From an uncultured Thioclava sp. (GTDB lineage: Bacteria; Pseudomonadota; Alphaproteobacteria; Rhodobacterales; Rhodobacteraceae): a stretch of DNA of 64,000 nucleotides. A program made the position numbers and the translations under genes. The notes beneath the pieces were generated by a model. It saw nothing but the letters and a program-made list of their open reading frames with translations, was not told where the DNA came from and did no database searches. Shown here one piece after another: positions 19,110 to 28,790 of this stretch. Location: the NCBI RefSeq assembly GCF_913064665.1, contig NZ_CAJYBT010000004.1, forward strand, positions 1-64,000, written 5' to 3'. Each line of letters opens with the position of its first letter. The first letter of the stretch is position 1.

Positions 19110-21298
19110 GCTTGGGGCAATTCACTATTCGTTAGCACCCGTGTCATGCCGGGCAAGAACGCGACCTGATCGCCATTGGCGGAAATCGTCAAGCCCGCGC
19201 TGCTGAGCTGTTGGGTCACGGGAACCGAAGACGGCGTCCCGCCGACCCCCGATGGGTTGAGAACATCGAGTTGGATCCTCTCACCATCCTGAAAATCGGA
19301 AATCGTGACATGGCTGTTGTCGAAGACGACGAATTCATCTTTGTCCGCCCCCCCGCTAAGCGTGGCATTGCCCGCCGCGGCCAATGTGTCATCCCCCGCC
19401 CCGCCGTTCAGATCGCTGGCGTTGGTCGGGTCGAGCGCGACCAGCGTATCATTGCCGTCATCGCCGTTCAGCGTATCACTGCCACCCCCTCCAACGAGAC
19501 TATCGTTGCCCGTGCCACCATCAAGGCTGTCATTGCCCGCGCCGCCATACAGCGTGTCATCGCCAGCGCCACCCGAAAGCGTGTCCGCGCCATCCTGACC
19601 ATTCAAGATGTCGTTGCCATCCGCGCCTACAAGGCTGTCATTGCCCAAGCCGCCCAGCAGCGTGTCATAGCCCGAGTCTCCGCTTAAGGTGTCATTGCCT
19701 TGAAGACCCATGAGGCGGTGCGCAGAGGCGGATCCCGCAGGGGAATCTGCACTCGAGATCGAATCATCGCCCGCTGTCGCGCCGTGATCCATGACATCGC
19801 CCAAGCTCACCCCTTTGCCGCCAAGACCCTTTAGCACAGCAATGGCCGTGCCATCCGAGTTCAGCGTCAAATCGGTCCCGTCATCATGCAGCGCGATCTG
19901 AGTATCGGCCTGATGATTGTCAAGCGCGATCCGATCCGCGCCGAGAGTGAAATCGGTGATTGTCGTCGCGTCGTCCCCAGACGCCACATTGGTCAGCGCG
20001 ACCAGATCATTGCCCTCTCCGGTCGTGACCGTATCGCCGCTTGTGGCAAAAAGCAGATCATCGCCCTTGCCGCCGTCCAGCGTGCTTGCGCCGCCTGAAA
20101 ACAACGTGTCATCGCCTGCGCCGCCACTTAATTGGTCATTGCCAACGCCCTGCACGCCGCTCAACACATCATCGCCGCTGCCACCATCAAGGGTATTATG
20201 CCCCGCGCTTGTCAGCAGATCGTTTCCGCCCTGACCAAACAGCGTGCTGCTATCATAACTCGCACCTAGCGTGTCACCGCCAAAGCCGCCCCACAAATCC
20301 TGCCCCGAAGCGCTCGTCTCAGCGCTGTAACCCGTGGCATTGGCCGCTGTGGGTGCGTTTGGATAGATATCGGCAAGATCGGTGCCCGCAAGCCCGGTCA
20401 AGCGCACAATCGGCTGACCCTGCGAGGTCAGCACAAGGTCGTTGCCATCGTCATGCGCGGCGACGCCCGCATCTGCCACGCCGTCAAGATGTAGCTGATC
20501 GAGACCGGGCTCAAAATCATCGACCGTCATGACCGTGCTGTCATGTTGGGCCGCATCGGCGCCTTGGTAAAACACCGGCGTCACGTTAAGCACATCGGCC
20601 GCACCATCGCCCGCAACCGTGCTATCCGCACCCTGCCCCAGATCGACATGCGCCTGCGAGATCGACGAGATCGTGTCCGCCCCGGTGCCGCCATCAATCG
20701 AGGCCTGCTCGCCCAGTTGATCGGAGAAACCCGTACCCGGCTCAAAGCGAATATTATCATTGCCCGCGCCGCCATCGGCCGTATTGCCATCGCCGTTGCC
20801 GAGGTTGAGCCAATCATCGCCGCTCCCCCCGATCAACGTATTTCCCGTGCCATTGGCGGTCAGACTGTCATTGCCCATCCCGCCATCCAGCAGATCGTGA
20901 CCATCCGAACCCGAGCGCAACACATCATTTCCCGCATCCCCATAGGCGCTATCGGCCCCAAGACCGGGATCAAGCGTGTCATTGCCCAGACCGCCGTGCA
21001 GCAGATCGTTCCCCGGCCCGCCATAGAGCAGATCGTTCCCGGAATTGCCCTGCAACGTGTCATTACCGCCATAGCCCGACAACGTATCATCGCCCGCCCC
21101 TCCGGTGAGTGAATCCGCGCCGCTGGTGCCATGCAAAGCCTGATTGTCATCCAGCAAATCACCCCCGCCCTGCTGGGTGTCAGGTTGGTCGCCATTTTCA
21201 TCAGAGCCGGTCTCGTCAGAATTGCTGTGATGGCTTGAGTGGTCGTTCAGAATGAAAGCCGCAGGCAAGAGCCCCAAAAATAGCAAAAAGCCCAACAT
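19100..21298 (-). CDS. RTX-type calcium-binding repeat protein with N-terminal hydrophobic anchor
   Basis: Probable extracytoplasmic or secreted calcium-binding protein of unknown role. 732 residues. Residues 2-17 are hydrophobic ([16 protein letters not shown]), followed by a His/Ser/Asp-rich linker. Glycine-rich nonapeptides of the GGxGNDxL type occur in three blocks (about 60-190, 340-430 and 528-655). After each block comes a similar beta-strand module ([41 protein letters not shown]), suggesting threefold duplication. No type I secretion ABC/MFP genes lie in the window. No catalytic domain is recognisable. Convergent with cinA, with a ten-base overlap. Confidence 0.88.
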   Translation of the reverse strand: MLGFLLFLGLLPAAFILNDHSSHHSNSDETGSDENGDQPDTQQGGGDLLDDNQALHGTSGADSLTGGAGDDTLSGYGGNDTLQGNSGNDLLYGGPGNDLLHGGLGNDTLDPGLGADSAYGDAGNDVLRSGSDGHDLLDGGMGNDSLTANGTGNTLIGGSGDDWLNLGNGDGNTADGGAGNDNIRFEPGTGFSDQLGEQASIDGGTGADTISSISQAHVDLGQGADSTVAGDGAADVLNVTPVFYQGADAAQHDSTVMTVDDFEPGLDQLHLDGVADAGVAAHDDGNDLVLTSQGQPIVRLTGLAGTDLADIYPNAPTAANATGYSAETSASGQDLWGGFGGDTLGASYDSSTLFGQGGNDLLTSAGHNTLDGGSGDDVLSGVQGVGNDQLSGGAGDDTLFSGGASTLDGGKGDDLLFATSGDTVTTGEGNDLVALTNVASGDDATTITDFTLGADRIALDNHQADTQIALHDDGTDLTLNSDGTAIAVLKGLGGKGVSLGDVMDHGATAGDDSISSADSPAGSASAHRLMGLQGNDTLSGDSGYDTLLGGLGNDSLVGADGNDILNGQDGADTLSGGAGDDTLYGGAGNDSLDGGTGNDSLVGGGGSDTLNGDDGNDTLVALDPTNASDLNGGAGDDTLAAAGNATLSGGADKDEFVVFDNSHVTISDFQDGERIQLDVLNPSGVGGTPSSVPVTQQLSSAGLTISANGDQVAFLPGMTRVLTNSELPQAYG

Positions 21299-21488
21299 AT
21301 GTTTGTCCCCCGAAAATTGCGCTGACTGTCTTTGAGAATTCAGTCCAGCGTCAATTCACAACGCGCGGCGCGCCGGGAAACGTGACTAATTGCGGTAGTG
21401 GCGGAAACAATGCGGCGGAATTATACTGTGGTCTCGAAACACTGTCGGTTGGAAAATACGATTTAGCACAGCACTTTGCTGGCCAAGA

Positions 21489-21947
21489 TTACGCCTGCGC
21501 CCCATAAAGCGCCGCCGCGCGCGTTTCGAACGCCTTAACGATACGGTTCATTGCCTCGTTGAACACGACGCCGATCACGCCTTGCAAGATCCGGTTCTTG
21601 AACTCGAAATCGACGAAAAACGCGACCTTGCAGCCGCCCTCGGGATTATCTTCGAACTGCCAATAGCTTTTGAGATATTTAAACGGCCCGTCCAGATATT
21701 CGGTGTCGATCCGGTGGGTTTGAGGAAACAACGTCACACGCGAACCGAATTTCTCGCGAAACACCTTGAACGAGATCACCAGATCCGCCTCTAGAATTTC
21801 CGAGCCATCGGGCTGAGGTTTGCGCGCCCGAATGCGCGCGGCGGAATTCCATGGCAAAAATTGCGGATAGCTTTCGACATCGGCTACCAGATCATACATC
21901 TGCTGTGCCGAATACGGCATGATCCGGTTTTCGCGGTGCTGCGGCAT
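21489..21947 (-). CDS. RatA/COQ10-like START-domain protein
   Basis: Coenzyme Q-binding COQ10-type START domain; homologues are linked to ubiquinone function or, in E. coli, named RatA. From the start MPQHRENRIMPYSAQQMYDL the protein has 152 residues, the usual size, with DLVADVESYPQFLPW and FVDFEFKNRILQGVIGVVF typical of the family. In-frame codons continue to 22133 but would run into the region before hpt. About 190 bases separate it from the RTX gene upstream edge; that spacer is likely the RTX promoter region. Confidence 0.88.
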   Translation of the reverse strand: MPQHRENRIMPYSAQQMYDLVADVESYPQFLPWNSAARIRARKPQPDGSEILEADLVISFKVFREKFGSRVTLFPQTHRIDTEYLDGPFKYLKSYWQFEDNPEGGCKVAFFVDFEFKNRILQGVIGVVFNEAMNRIVKAFETRAAALYGAQA

Positions 21948-22043
21948 GTCATTTCCGTTTATTGGGCCGTTTTCTTGGCGCCCTTGATGCGATAAAGCAG
22001 GGGGCAAAGGCAAGCCCTGCCCCAGCCCGAAAGGCCCGACATC

Positions 22044-22592
22044 ATGCCGCAGCGTCCCCATGTGATTGATCAACTGATCTCGGCCAAGCAGATCGCCGCG
22101 CGTGTCGAGGAGCTGGCGGGCGAGATTACGCAAAGTTTTGCGGGCACCGACAAGCTGGTGGTGGTGGGTCTGCTGCGCGGCTCCTTCGTGTTTATCGCCG
22201 ATTTGGTGCGCGAGATCGAATTGCCCATCGAGGTCGATTTCCTCGAAGCGTCATCTTATGGCGACGGCATGCAAAGTTCGCGCGAGGTGCGGATTTTGAA
22301 GGACCTGCGCGCGGGGATCGAGGGGCGCGATGTGCTGGTGGTCGAGGATATCGTCGATACCGGGTTCACGCTGAAGCATGTGATGGGTCTTTTGGGCGCA
22401 CGCAAACCGCGCCGGATTGAATGCTGCGCGCTGCTGGACAAACCCTCGCGGCGCGAAGTTGATGTGCGCGCCACTTGGACTGGATTTGAAATCCCCGATG
22501 AATTCGTCGTAGGCTACGGAATTGATTTCGCGCAAAAAAACCGCAACCTGCCCTATATTGGCAAGGTGCGCTTCACCGGGGACGCAGCGTGA
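22044..22592 (+). CDS. hpt: Hypoxanthine phosphoribosyltransferase
   Basis: Purine salvage: converts hypoxanthine (and guanine) with PRPP to the nucleotide. 182 residues with the PRPP loop [17 protein letters not shown], the flexible-loop region [10 protein letters not shown] and the base-recognition end [20 protein letters not shown]. Its GTGA end overlaps the following small ORF. Divergent from ratA across 96 bases. Confidence 0.95.
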   Translation: MPQRPHVIDQLISAKQIAARVEELAGEITQSFAGTDKLVVVGLLRGSFVFIADLVREIELPIEVDFLEASSYGDGMQSSREVRILKDLRAGIEGRDVLVVEDIVDTGFTLKHVMGLLGARKPRRIECCALLDKPSRREVDVRATWTGFEIPDEFVVGYGIDFAQKNRNLPYIGKVRFTGDAA

Positions 22593-22771
22593 ATATGACG
22601 TGGCTGATGCGGATGGCGCGATGGGTGCGCCACCCGCCGTCGATGTTACAGGTCAAAATCGTGGCGGCGGTGATCTTTGCCGTGATCGCGATCGTCGTGA
22701 TCGACAAGCTGGGATATTGGCCCGAATGGGCGCGCCTCAACCCCAAGGCGATGCGCGCGATCCGCCCCTGA
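22589..22771 (+). CDS. Small single-pass membrane protein
   Basis: Unrecognised 60-residue protein. It begins at a GTG overlapping the hpt stop codon by four bases (an ATG two codons later is possible). Residues about 20-40 ([20 protein letters not shown]) form one strong membrane helix, with a basic N-terminus (RMARWVRHP) and a C-terminal tail rich in Trp/Arg/Pro. The coupling to hpt and clean hydrophobic profile argue for a real gene. It converges with ccmG eleven bases away. Confidence 0.6.
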   Translation: MNMTWLMRMARWVRHPPSMLQVKIVAAVIFAVIAIVVIDKLGYWPEWARLNPKAMRAIRP

Positions 22772-22782
22772 ACTAAGACGAT

Positions 22783-23322
22783 TTATTGCGCAGGGGCTGT
22801 CTTGCCCTCAAGCAATGGGCGCAATTCCGTAGCGATCACCCGCTCGGTCAAGGGCCCGGCAAAGCGAAACAGCACCTTGCCCTTGCCATCCACCACAAAG
22901 GTTTCCGGCACCCCATACACACCCCAATTCAGCGCCATCTGACCTTTGGGATCGGCGCCCAATTCGGAATAGGGATTGCCCATCTGCGACAAGAACCCCA
23001 ACGCCTTTGAGGGCGTATCCTTGTAATTGACGCCGTAGACCGGAATTCCCTCTTTGGAGAGTGCCTCAAGATTGGGATGCTCGACGCGACACGGCGCGCA
23101 CCAGGACGCCCAGAAATTCACCAGCTTCACTTGGCCATTGCGCAGTTCCATATCGGTGAACGGCTCGAACGCGCCAAGAGGTTCGAGCTGCACGGGCGGC
23201 GCGGGTTTGCCTGCGAAAACGGTGGGCAATTGGCTGGGATCTTCGCGTTGCATCCCCCAGATAAACATCCCCGCAAGTGCTGCAAAGATCACGGGGGGGA
23301 TGAACATCAGCGGCTTAACCAT
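22783..23322 (-). CDS. ccmG: Thiol:disulfide interchange protein for cytochrome c maturation
   Basis: Periplasmic membrane-anchored thioredoxin (DsbE/CcmG) that keeps the apocytochrome c heme-binding cysteines reduced. 179 residues: N-terminal membrane anchor (about 4-23), then a thioredoxin fold with WASWCAPCRVEHP (Cys75, Cys78) and the cis-Pro region YGVPETFVVDGKGK. Last gene of the ccmABCDG run; the start overlaps ccmD by eight bases. Confidence 0.94.
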   Translation of the reverse strand: MVKPLMFIPPVIFAALAGMFIWGMQREDPSQLPTVFAGKPAPPVQLEPLGAFEPFTDMELRNGQVKLVNFWASWCAPCRVEHPNLEALSKEGIPVYGVNYKDTPSKALGFLSQMGNPYSELGADPKGQMALNWGVYGVPETFVVDGKGKVLFRFAGPLTERVIATELRPLLEGKTAPAQ

Positions 23323-23533
23323 TGGATTTACGTCCCTTTCGTGCCTCGGCCTCAGCGAGCGCTCTCTTGACGCGCGCCCCTTGCCACAAGCTCACCAGAA
23401 CCAGCGCCACCAGCAAGCCGATGGTCGCCGCCCAAGCGATATTGACCGTATAGGCGTAAGACTTCGTCGAAGCGTCCACCAAGACGACACCGCCCTCGGT
23501 GATCGTGGTTCCGGTCGTGGTTGTGTCGGTCAT
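23315..23533 (-). CDS. ccmD: Heme exporter protein CcmD
   Basis: Small membrane component of the CcmABCD heme-handling complex that helps release holo-CcmE. 72 residues, somewhat longer than usual because of a Thr/Gly-rich N-terminus (TDTTTTGTTITEGG). One membrane helix (NIAWAATIGLLVALVLVSLW) is followed by the basic tail VKRALAEAEARKGRK, which is typical. Identification rests on position between ccmC and ccmG plus this pattern. It overlaps ccmC by four bases. Confidence 0.85.
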   Translation of the reverse strand: MTDTTTTGTTITEGGVVLVDASTKSYAYTVNIAWAATIGLLVALVLVSLWQGARVKRALAEAEARKGRKSNG

Positions 23534-24258
23534 GCCATGCGCTCGCGTTGCTGCAATGCGCCCAGACGGCGCGTGCGAATTTCAGTGCGGGTGCGCACCA
23601 GAACTAGGGCCACAAAGAACAATACAAACCCCGCCATGCACAGCAAAAGCGGGAACCAATAGACATCGGCGATATGCTGTTCCTTATCCAGCGACAGCGT
23701 CGCGCCCTGATGCAGCCCTTGGTTCCAGAAATTCGCCGCATAGCGCGAGAGCGCCGCAAAGACCGCGCCCACGAGGCTCAGAACGCTGGTCAGATCGGCC
23801 GCCGTATCGGGGTCCTCGACCGCCGCCCAAAGCGCGATATAGCCCAAGTAGAACAGGAACAGGATCAGGAACGAGGTCAGCCGCGGGTCCCATTCCCACC
23901 ACGTCCCCCACATCGGCTGGCCCCAGACCGCCCCGGTGATCAGCGCAATCAACGTCATCACCGCCCCGATCGGGGCCGCAGCCTTGGCGGCCAGCGCGCT
24001 GACATGGTGGCGCCGGATCAGCCAGATCAACGAGGTGACCAACATCATCCCCCAGATATTGATCGCCATCATCGCGGCGGGCACATGGACATAGATCACC
24101 TTGACTGACCCGCCAAAATTTTCAGCCGCAGGCACAAAGAAATATCCCCAGATCAGCCCCGTCACCAAGGTGATCGCCGCCAATCCCACGATCCAAGGCA
24201 ACAGAAAACCCGAGGTTTTCATGAATTTTACGGGGTTTGCATATTCCCAGAGTGACAT
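23530..24258 (-). CDS. ccmC: Heme exporter protein CcmC
   Basis: Inner-membrane heme-handling protein that loads heme onto CcmE. 242 residues from the ATG of MSLWEYANPVKFMKTSG, with six predicted membrane helices and the tryptophan-rich heme motif GTWWEWDPRLTSFL. Conserved His occurs in IYVHVPAAMM. In-frame codons reach back to 24396 but that part would overlap ccmB and looks non-family. 61 bases downstream of ccmB. Confidence 0.95.
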   Translation of the reverse strand: MSLWEYANPVKFMKTSGFLLPWIVGLAAITLVTGLIWGYFFVPAAENFGGSVKVIYVHVPAAMMAINIWGMMLVTSLIWLIRRHHVSALAAKAAAPIGAVMTLIALITGAVWGQPMWGTWWEWDPRLTSFLILFLFYLGYIALWAAVEDPDTAADLTSVLSLVGAVFAALSRYAANFWNQGLHQGATLSLDKEQHIADVYWFPLLLCMAGFVLFFVALVLVRTRTEIRTRRLGALQQRERMA

Positions 24259-24319
24259 CGTTTCATTTCGTCCTGCTTGGCTTCTTGGTCCGTCTCTAAC
24301 ATGTTTTTCAGGCGGGAAC

Positions 24320-24976
24320 CTAGCGCAGATTGACGCGGATGGCCGCGGCTGACGCAAAGGGAATAAGCGCCACTGTGGCCGCTGTAATGCCCGCAAGCAT
24401 CAACAGAGCAACATCGGTCGCCATGCCCTGCGCGCCGCGCCGGATCAGCTCGGCCCCAAAGATCAATGTGGGGACATAAAACGGCAATACCAGAAGCGAC
24501 AGCAACAGCCCGCCCCGCTTGAGCCCCACCGTCAGCGCCGCGCCAAATGTGCCCAGCACCGACAAGGCCGGCGTGCCCAATAGCAGCGAAATCACCAGCC
24601 AGCTTTGCGCCGCTGCGGGCAGATGCAGCAAGATACCAAAGATCGGCGCGGCAATCACCAAAGGCAGCCCGGTGGTGAGCCAATGCGCAAACGCCTTCAT
24701 CGCCACAACCCCTTCGAGCGGGATCGGTGCGGTGGCCAAAAGATCCAAAGAGCCATCCTCGAAATCCAGCGCAAAGATCCGATCGAGAGACAAAAGGCAG
24801 GCCAGCAATGCCCCAAGCCACAAAATCCCCGGTGCAATCCGCGCCAAGATATCCCCCTGCGGCCCGACGCCAAACGGCACCAGCGTCACAACGATCAGGA
24901 AGAACGCAAGCCCCAGCCCAAAGCCCCCACCCGCACGCACCGCAAGACGCAGATCACGGATCAACAGTGCAATCAT
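24320..24976 (-). CDS. ccmB: Heme exporter protein CcmB
   Basis: Membrane subunit of the CcmAB ABC transporter, which powers release of holo-CcmE. 218 residues from MIALLIRDLRLAVRAG, with six hydrophobic segments and the family stretch PFGVGPQGDILARIAPGILW. GGAAGGG lies upstream of this ATG; a GTG eight codons earlier is unlikely because it would sit before that site. Separated from ccmA by 145 bases that hold a hairpin-forming repeat. Confidence 0.93.
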   Translation of the reverse strand: MIALLIRDLRLAVRAGGGFGLGLAFFLIVVTLVPFGVGPQGDILARIAPGILWLGALLACLLSLDRIFALDFEDGSLDLLATAPIPLEGVVAMKAFAHWLTTGLPLVIAAPIFGILLHLPAAAQSWLVISLLLGTPALSVLGTFGAALTVGLKRGGLLLSLLVLPFYVPTLIFGAELIRRGAQGMATDVALLMLAGITAATVALIPFASAAAIRVNLR

Positions 24977-25010
24977 ACTGAGAATCCCTTCCGGAGACAC
25001 CCGTGGGACG

Positions 25011-25094
25011 CTCCGCGGGGAGTATTTCTGGCTAGATGAAACCGTAGCGCGCGCGCCCTTTCATCTAGCTCCAAATACTCCCGCCGGAGGCTCC
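25011..25094. repeat. Hairpin-forming dispersed repeat, copy A (between ccmA and ccmB)
   Basis: Long imperfect inverted repeat with arms GGGAGTATTT...GCTAGATGAAA and TTTCATCTAGC...AAATACTCCC. Read on the minus strand it contains GCCTCCGGCGGGAGTATTT, identical over 19 bases to the copy at 59075-59145, and the same GCTAGATGAAAG / CTTTCATCTAGC inner arms. It resembles the REP-type intergenic palindromes common in Rhodobacterales. Position inside an operon suggests an effect on mRNA stability or read-through. Confidence 0.85.
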
Positions 25095-25121
25095 AACAGG
25101 AACACCATGCGCTTCGGTTGA

Positions 25122-25754
25122 TCATAGGAAAGCCTCATCAAAGGCACCCAGCATGCCGCCCTCTTCGGGGAGCCGCGCTTTGAACGGGGCAAGATCGAGC
25201 ACGCGCGCCTCCTCTAGCCCCAGATCGATATGGGTCGCCAAAAGCGCCGCGCCACCCTGCGCAAGATGGCCGCGCACGGCTTGGGCAAACAGCGCCACAG
25301 AGGCGGTGTCGAGCGACACGGTCGGCTCATCGAGCACCCAGACGGGACGGCCCGTGACCAACAGCCGCGCCAGCCCAAGGCGGCGTTTTTGTCCTGCGGA
25401 CAGGCTCATGGCCGCCCGGTTTGCCAAGCCGCGCAAATTCATGCTCTCAAGCGCGGGGTCTATCGTGTCGGTCGCATAGATCGCCGCCCAGAATTTCAGG
25501 TTCTCGCTGACGGTAAGGGTCGACTTCAACCCGTCGGAATGCGCCGCATAGGCCATGCTTTCGCTGGGGATCGACACGTTGCCTGCCAATGCGGGTTGCA
25601 AACCCGCCAGCGTGCGCAACAGCGTCGTCTTGCCGATCCCGTTGGGGCCGCGCAGCACAAGCGCCTGACCGGCCTCAACCTCGAACGACAGATTTTCCAA
25701 GACCGGTAAGCCGCCGCGCGACACAGCCAAGTTGCGCACACTGAGCATGCTCAT
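25122..25754 (-). CDS. ccmA: Heme exporter ATP-binding protein CcmA
   Basis: ATPase of the CcmAB transporter in cytochrome c maturation system I. 210 residues from [15 protein letters not shown], with Walker [16 protein letters not shown], signature [16 protein letters not shown] and Walker [13 protein letters not shown], matching CcmA length and motifs. It begins four bases after the Mth938-like gene, tying the ccm genes to the sec operon upstream. Confidence 0.95.
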   Translation of the reverse strand: MSMLSVRNLAVSRGGLPVLENLSFEVEAGQALVLRGPNGIGKTTLLRTLAGLQPALAGNVSIPSESMAYAAHSDGLKSTLTVSENLKFWAAIYATDTIDPALESMNLRGLANRAAMSLSAGQKRRLGLARLLVTGRPVWVLDEPTVSLDTASVALFAQAVRGHLAQGGAALLATHIDLGLEEARVLDLAPFKARLPEEGGMLGAFDEAFL

Positions 25755-25758
25755 GGCG

Positions 25759-26127
25759 CTAGTCCTTTTCCGGCATCGCCAAAAGCGCACAGCCCACACG
25801 CCGCCCCTCAGACAGCAGCACGTTATAGCTGCGCGCCGCAGTCGGCGTGGCCATCGGTTCGCACATGATGCCCTTGGCCGCGAGCGCCTCGACAAGGGAT
25901 TTGGGCAAATGGGCGAGTTGCTGGCCCGTGCCGATGAACAAGAGATCAATCTGACCAGCGAGCGCCTCAAGCGCCGCTAGATCGTCCACGCCGCCCCAAT
26001 CGCCTTTTTGATCCGCCATCAGCCAGAGATTGCCGCGATGCACCTCGCCTGCGACCCGGAAAAATCCCGGGCCATAGCCATCGATAGGCAGCGAGGCGCC
26101 AAAATTGGCTTCAGTCAGTAGCGACAT
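25759..26127 (-). CDS. Mth938-like domain-containing protein
   Basis: Protein of unknown biochemical role from the Mth938/DUF498 fold, related to the NDUFAF3 assembly factor family. 122 residues from [20 protein letters not shown], with [18 protein letters not shown] and a C-terminal [20 protein letters not shown] segment typical of the family. It overlaps the end of secF by 17 bases in another frame and lies four bases before ccmA. Function in export or heme metabolism is only suggested by position. Confidence 0.85.
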   Translation of the reverse strand: MSLLTEANFGASLPIDGYGPGFFRVAGEVHRGNLWLMADQKGDWGGVDDLAALEALAGQIDLLFIGTGQQLAHLPKSLVEALAAKGIMCEPMATPTAARSYNVLLSEGRRVGCALLAMPEKD

Positions 26128-27091
26128 CGGTTTTGTCGAAGAACTTCTCGGAAGGGTCCTTCTTCTCCTTGTTGCGATCCAACCCGATAAACAGCACGAT
26201 ATTCTTGGCCACATAGACCGAGGAATAGGTGCCCACGATCACGCCCCAGGTCATCGCAAAGACGAAGTTGCGGATCACATCGCCCCCCAGCACCAATAGC
26301 GCGATCAGCGCCAGCAGCGTAGTGCCAGACGTCATCACGGTACGCGAGAGCGTTTCGTTGACCGAAATGTTCATCACATCGCGCAACGGCATTTTCTTAT
26401 ATTTGATCAGGTTTTCGCGCAGCCGGTCGAACACAACCACTGTGTCGTTGATCGAATAGCCCAGGATCGTGAGCAGAGCCGCGATGATCGACAGATCGAA
26501 CTTGAGCTGAAACAGTGAGAAAATCCCGATCGTCACCGTCACGTCATGGATCAAGGCGGCCACGGCGCCAATCGAGAATTGCCATTCAAATCGCAGCCAG
26601 ACATAGACCAGGATCGCCGCCACTGCCGCCAGCACCGACCATACCGCCGTCCAGACCAGCTCGCCCGACACTTTCGGGCCAATCGATTCAGTCGAGGTGA
26701 TTTTGACGTCCTTGTTCACGGTTTGAAGCGCGGCGAGCACCTTGGACTGGGTCTCGGGCGAGATCGCCTCTTGCCCGCCCTGCGCCTGAATGCGCAACGT
26801 GGCAACATGCTGATCGGCGCGGAAGTTGGGATCATAAACTTCGGTAATCGCCACATCGCCCAAGTTAAGCGGCGCAATCGCACGGCGATAATCCCCGACA
26901 TTGATCGCGATATCGCTTTCGGTGCGGATCGTCGTGCCGCCCCGGAAGTCGATCCCAAGGTTCAGCCCCATGGTGAACACCAGCACCAGCGAGGCCAGCA
27001 CCATCACCACCGAAAAGCCGAAGGTCAGCTTTTGATGCTTGAAGAAGTCGAAGGTGGTCTTTTCGGGGACCAGTTTCAGACGGAATGCCAT
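26111..27091 (-). CDS. secF: Protein translocase subunit SecF
   Basis: Inner-membrane partner of SecD that uses the proton-motive force to complete protein export. 326 residues, six membrane helices, a first periplasmic domain (about 45-145) and family motifs GLNLGIDFRGGTTI and GYSINDTVVVFDRLREN. 13 bases after secD; its end overlaps the Mth938-like gene. Confidence 0.97.
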   Translation of the reverse strand: MAFRLKLVPEKTTFDFFKHQKLTFGFSVVMVLASLVLVFTMGLNLGIDFRGGTTIRTESDIAINVGDYRRAIAPLNLGDVAITEVYDPNFRADQHVATLRIQAQGGQEAISPETQSKVLAALQTVNKDVKITSTESIGPKVSGELVWTAVWSVLAAVAAILVYVWLRFEWQFSIGAVAALIHDVTVTIGIFSLFQLKFDLSIIAALLTILGYSINDTVVVFDRLRENLIKYKKMPLRDVMNISVNETLSRTVMTSGTTLLALIALLVLGGDVIRNFVFAMTWGVIVGTYSSVYVAKNIVLFIGLDRNKEKKDPSEKFFDKTDVATD

Positions 27092-27104
27092 GATCTCTGC
27101 TCCC

Positions 27105-28769
27105 TTACAGAATGAGCTCTTTGGGACGCTTGCGTGCGAACCAGAAGCTGATGAAAAGTCGTGTCACCCAAATCGCGGTAAACACAGATGTTACGATACC
27201 AATCAGGAACGTCACCGCAAAGCCACGCACCGGCCCTGCCCCCAGCACGAACAAGATCAAGGCCGTGAGGAAGGTGGTGACGTTGGCATCGATAATAGCC
27301 GACATCGCGCGCTCATAGCCCAGTTCGATGGCGCGAGCCGGTTTCTTGGCGATCTTCAGCTCCTCTCGGATGCGTTCGAACACCAGCACATTGGCATCCA
27401 CCGCCGTGCCCATCGTCAGCACGATCCCCGCAATGCCGGGCAGCGTCAGCGTGCCACCGATCACCGACATGATCGCAAAGATCAGCGCGATGTTGATCCC
27501 CAAGGCGATCGAGGCAAAGAAGCCGAACAAGCCGTAAGACGCAATCATGAAGGCCACAACCAGCACCGCGCCAACGGCAGCGGCCAGCTTGCCCGCCTTG
27601 ATCGAATCTGCGCCCAGTTCCGGGCCAATGGTGCGTTCTTCAAGGAAGGTCATCGAAGCTGGCAACGCGCCCGCGCGCAGCAACAGCGCCAGATCGGTTG
27701 CCTCTTTGACCGTGAAGCGCCCGGTAATGATGCCCGAACCACCCGCGATATGCGATTGAATGACGGGGGCCGAGATCACCTTGTTATCCAGCACAATGGC
27801 GAAGGGCTTGCCGATATTGGCCTGCGTGTAGTCGCCAAAGGTGCGCGCAGCGCTCACGTTGAAGCGAAAGCCCACCGCCGGATAGCCGTTTTGATCGGTA
27901 TCTGGGCGCGCATCAGTCAGATCCTCGCCGGTAACGACTGGCGAGGTATCCAGCACATAATACAACCCTTTTTGATCGGAGGACGGCAAGATTTCCTCGC
28001 CCGCGCCCACCGCCTCATTCGGGTTCGACGTGGTCGAGATCACCGAGTTGAAGGTCAGCTTGGCGGTCGTGCCGATCAGTTCTTTCAGCTCTTGCGCCGA
28101 TTTCAGCCCGGGCACCTGAATCAAGATCCGGTCCGAGCCTTCGCGCACGATGCTGGGCTCGCGCGTGCCAGCTGCGTCAATCCGGCGACGCACGATTTCA
28201 AGCGATTGCTGCACCGTGCGATCGTCGGTTGCGGCTTTTTCAGCGTCAGAAAGCTGAATCACCAACTGGTCGCCCTCGCTGGTGATCGCGTAGGTCTTTT
28301 GCCCAACACCTGTCAGTGAAGTCACTGGCGTGTTCAGCGTTTGCGCAACCTCGATCGCCTTTTGCATCTGATCGCCATTACCGATGCGGATGCGCAAAAT
28401 GCCCGGATCGGCCTGCACGCGCCGGATCGCCCCAAGCGTCGCGCGTTCATCCGCAAGCGCCTTGCGGAATTCCGGCCAGAGCGCATCGACGCGGCTCTTA
28501 TAAACATCAGCCACGTTGACCTGCGCCAAAAGCTGCGCACCGCCGCGCAGATCAAGGCCCAGATTGACCAGACCAGAGGGCAGCCAATCGGGCCAGGCCG
28601 AGTTCGCCTGCTGCTGCTCGGGCGTCATAGCGCCGTTTTTCTTCAGGGCTAAGAGCGCATCATTATGCCCCTCAACCCGGTTGTAAAAAGCGTTCGGCGC
28701 GGCAAAAATGATCCCTGCCAAAATAACGGCAAGGATCAGCACGCGCTTCCACAGCGAGATCTGCAACAT
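27105..28769 (-). CDS. secD: Protein translocase subunit SecD
   Basis: Large periplasmic-domain subunit of SecDF. 554 residues: N-terminal helix, GLVNLGLDLRGGAQLLAQV, the P1 domain, then the six-helix export domain with AAVGAVLVVAFMIASYGLFG and GTAVDANVLVFERIREELK. 21 bases after yajC and 13 before secF, as in the classical yajC-secD-secF order. Confidence 0.97.
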   Translation of the reverse strand: MLQISLWKRVLILAVILAGIIFAAPNAFYNRVEGHNDALLALKKNGAMTPEQQQANSAWPDWLPSGLVNLGLDLRGGAQLLAQVNVADVYKSRVDALWPEFRKALADERATLGAIRRVQADPGILRIRIGNGDQMQKAIEVAQTLNTPVTSLTGVGQKTYAITSEGDQLVIQLSDAEKAATDDRTVQQSLEIVRRRIDAAGTREPSIVREGSDRILIQVPGLKSAQELKELIGTTAKLTFNSVISTTSNPNEAVGAGEEILPSSDQKGLYYVLDTSPVVTGEDLTDARPDTDQNGYPAVGFRFNVSAARTFGDYTQANIGKPFAIVLDNKVISAPVIQSHIAGGSGIITGRFTVKEATDLALLLRAGALPASMTFLEERTIGPELGADSIKAGKLAAAVGAVLVVAFMIASYGLFGFFASIALGINIALIFAIMSVIGGTLTLPGIAGIVLTMGTAVDANVLVFERIREELKIAKKPARAIELGYERAMSAIIDANVTTFLTALILFVLGAGPVRGFAVTFLIGIVTSVFTAIWVTRLFISFWFARKRPKELIL

Positions 28770-28790
28770 GGGCGATGGGCCTTTGGCTAA

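Noticed and set aside
19450..21150. Regularly spaced short repeats that could suggest a CRISPR or satellite array
   Set aside because: They are the coding repeats of RTX nonapeptides in the minus-strand gene; units vary and keep the reading frame.
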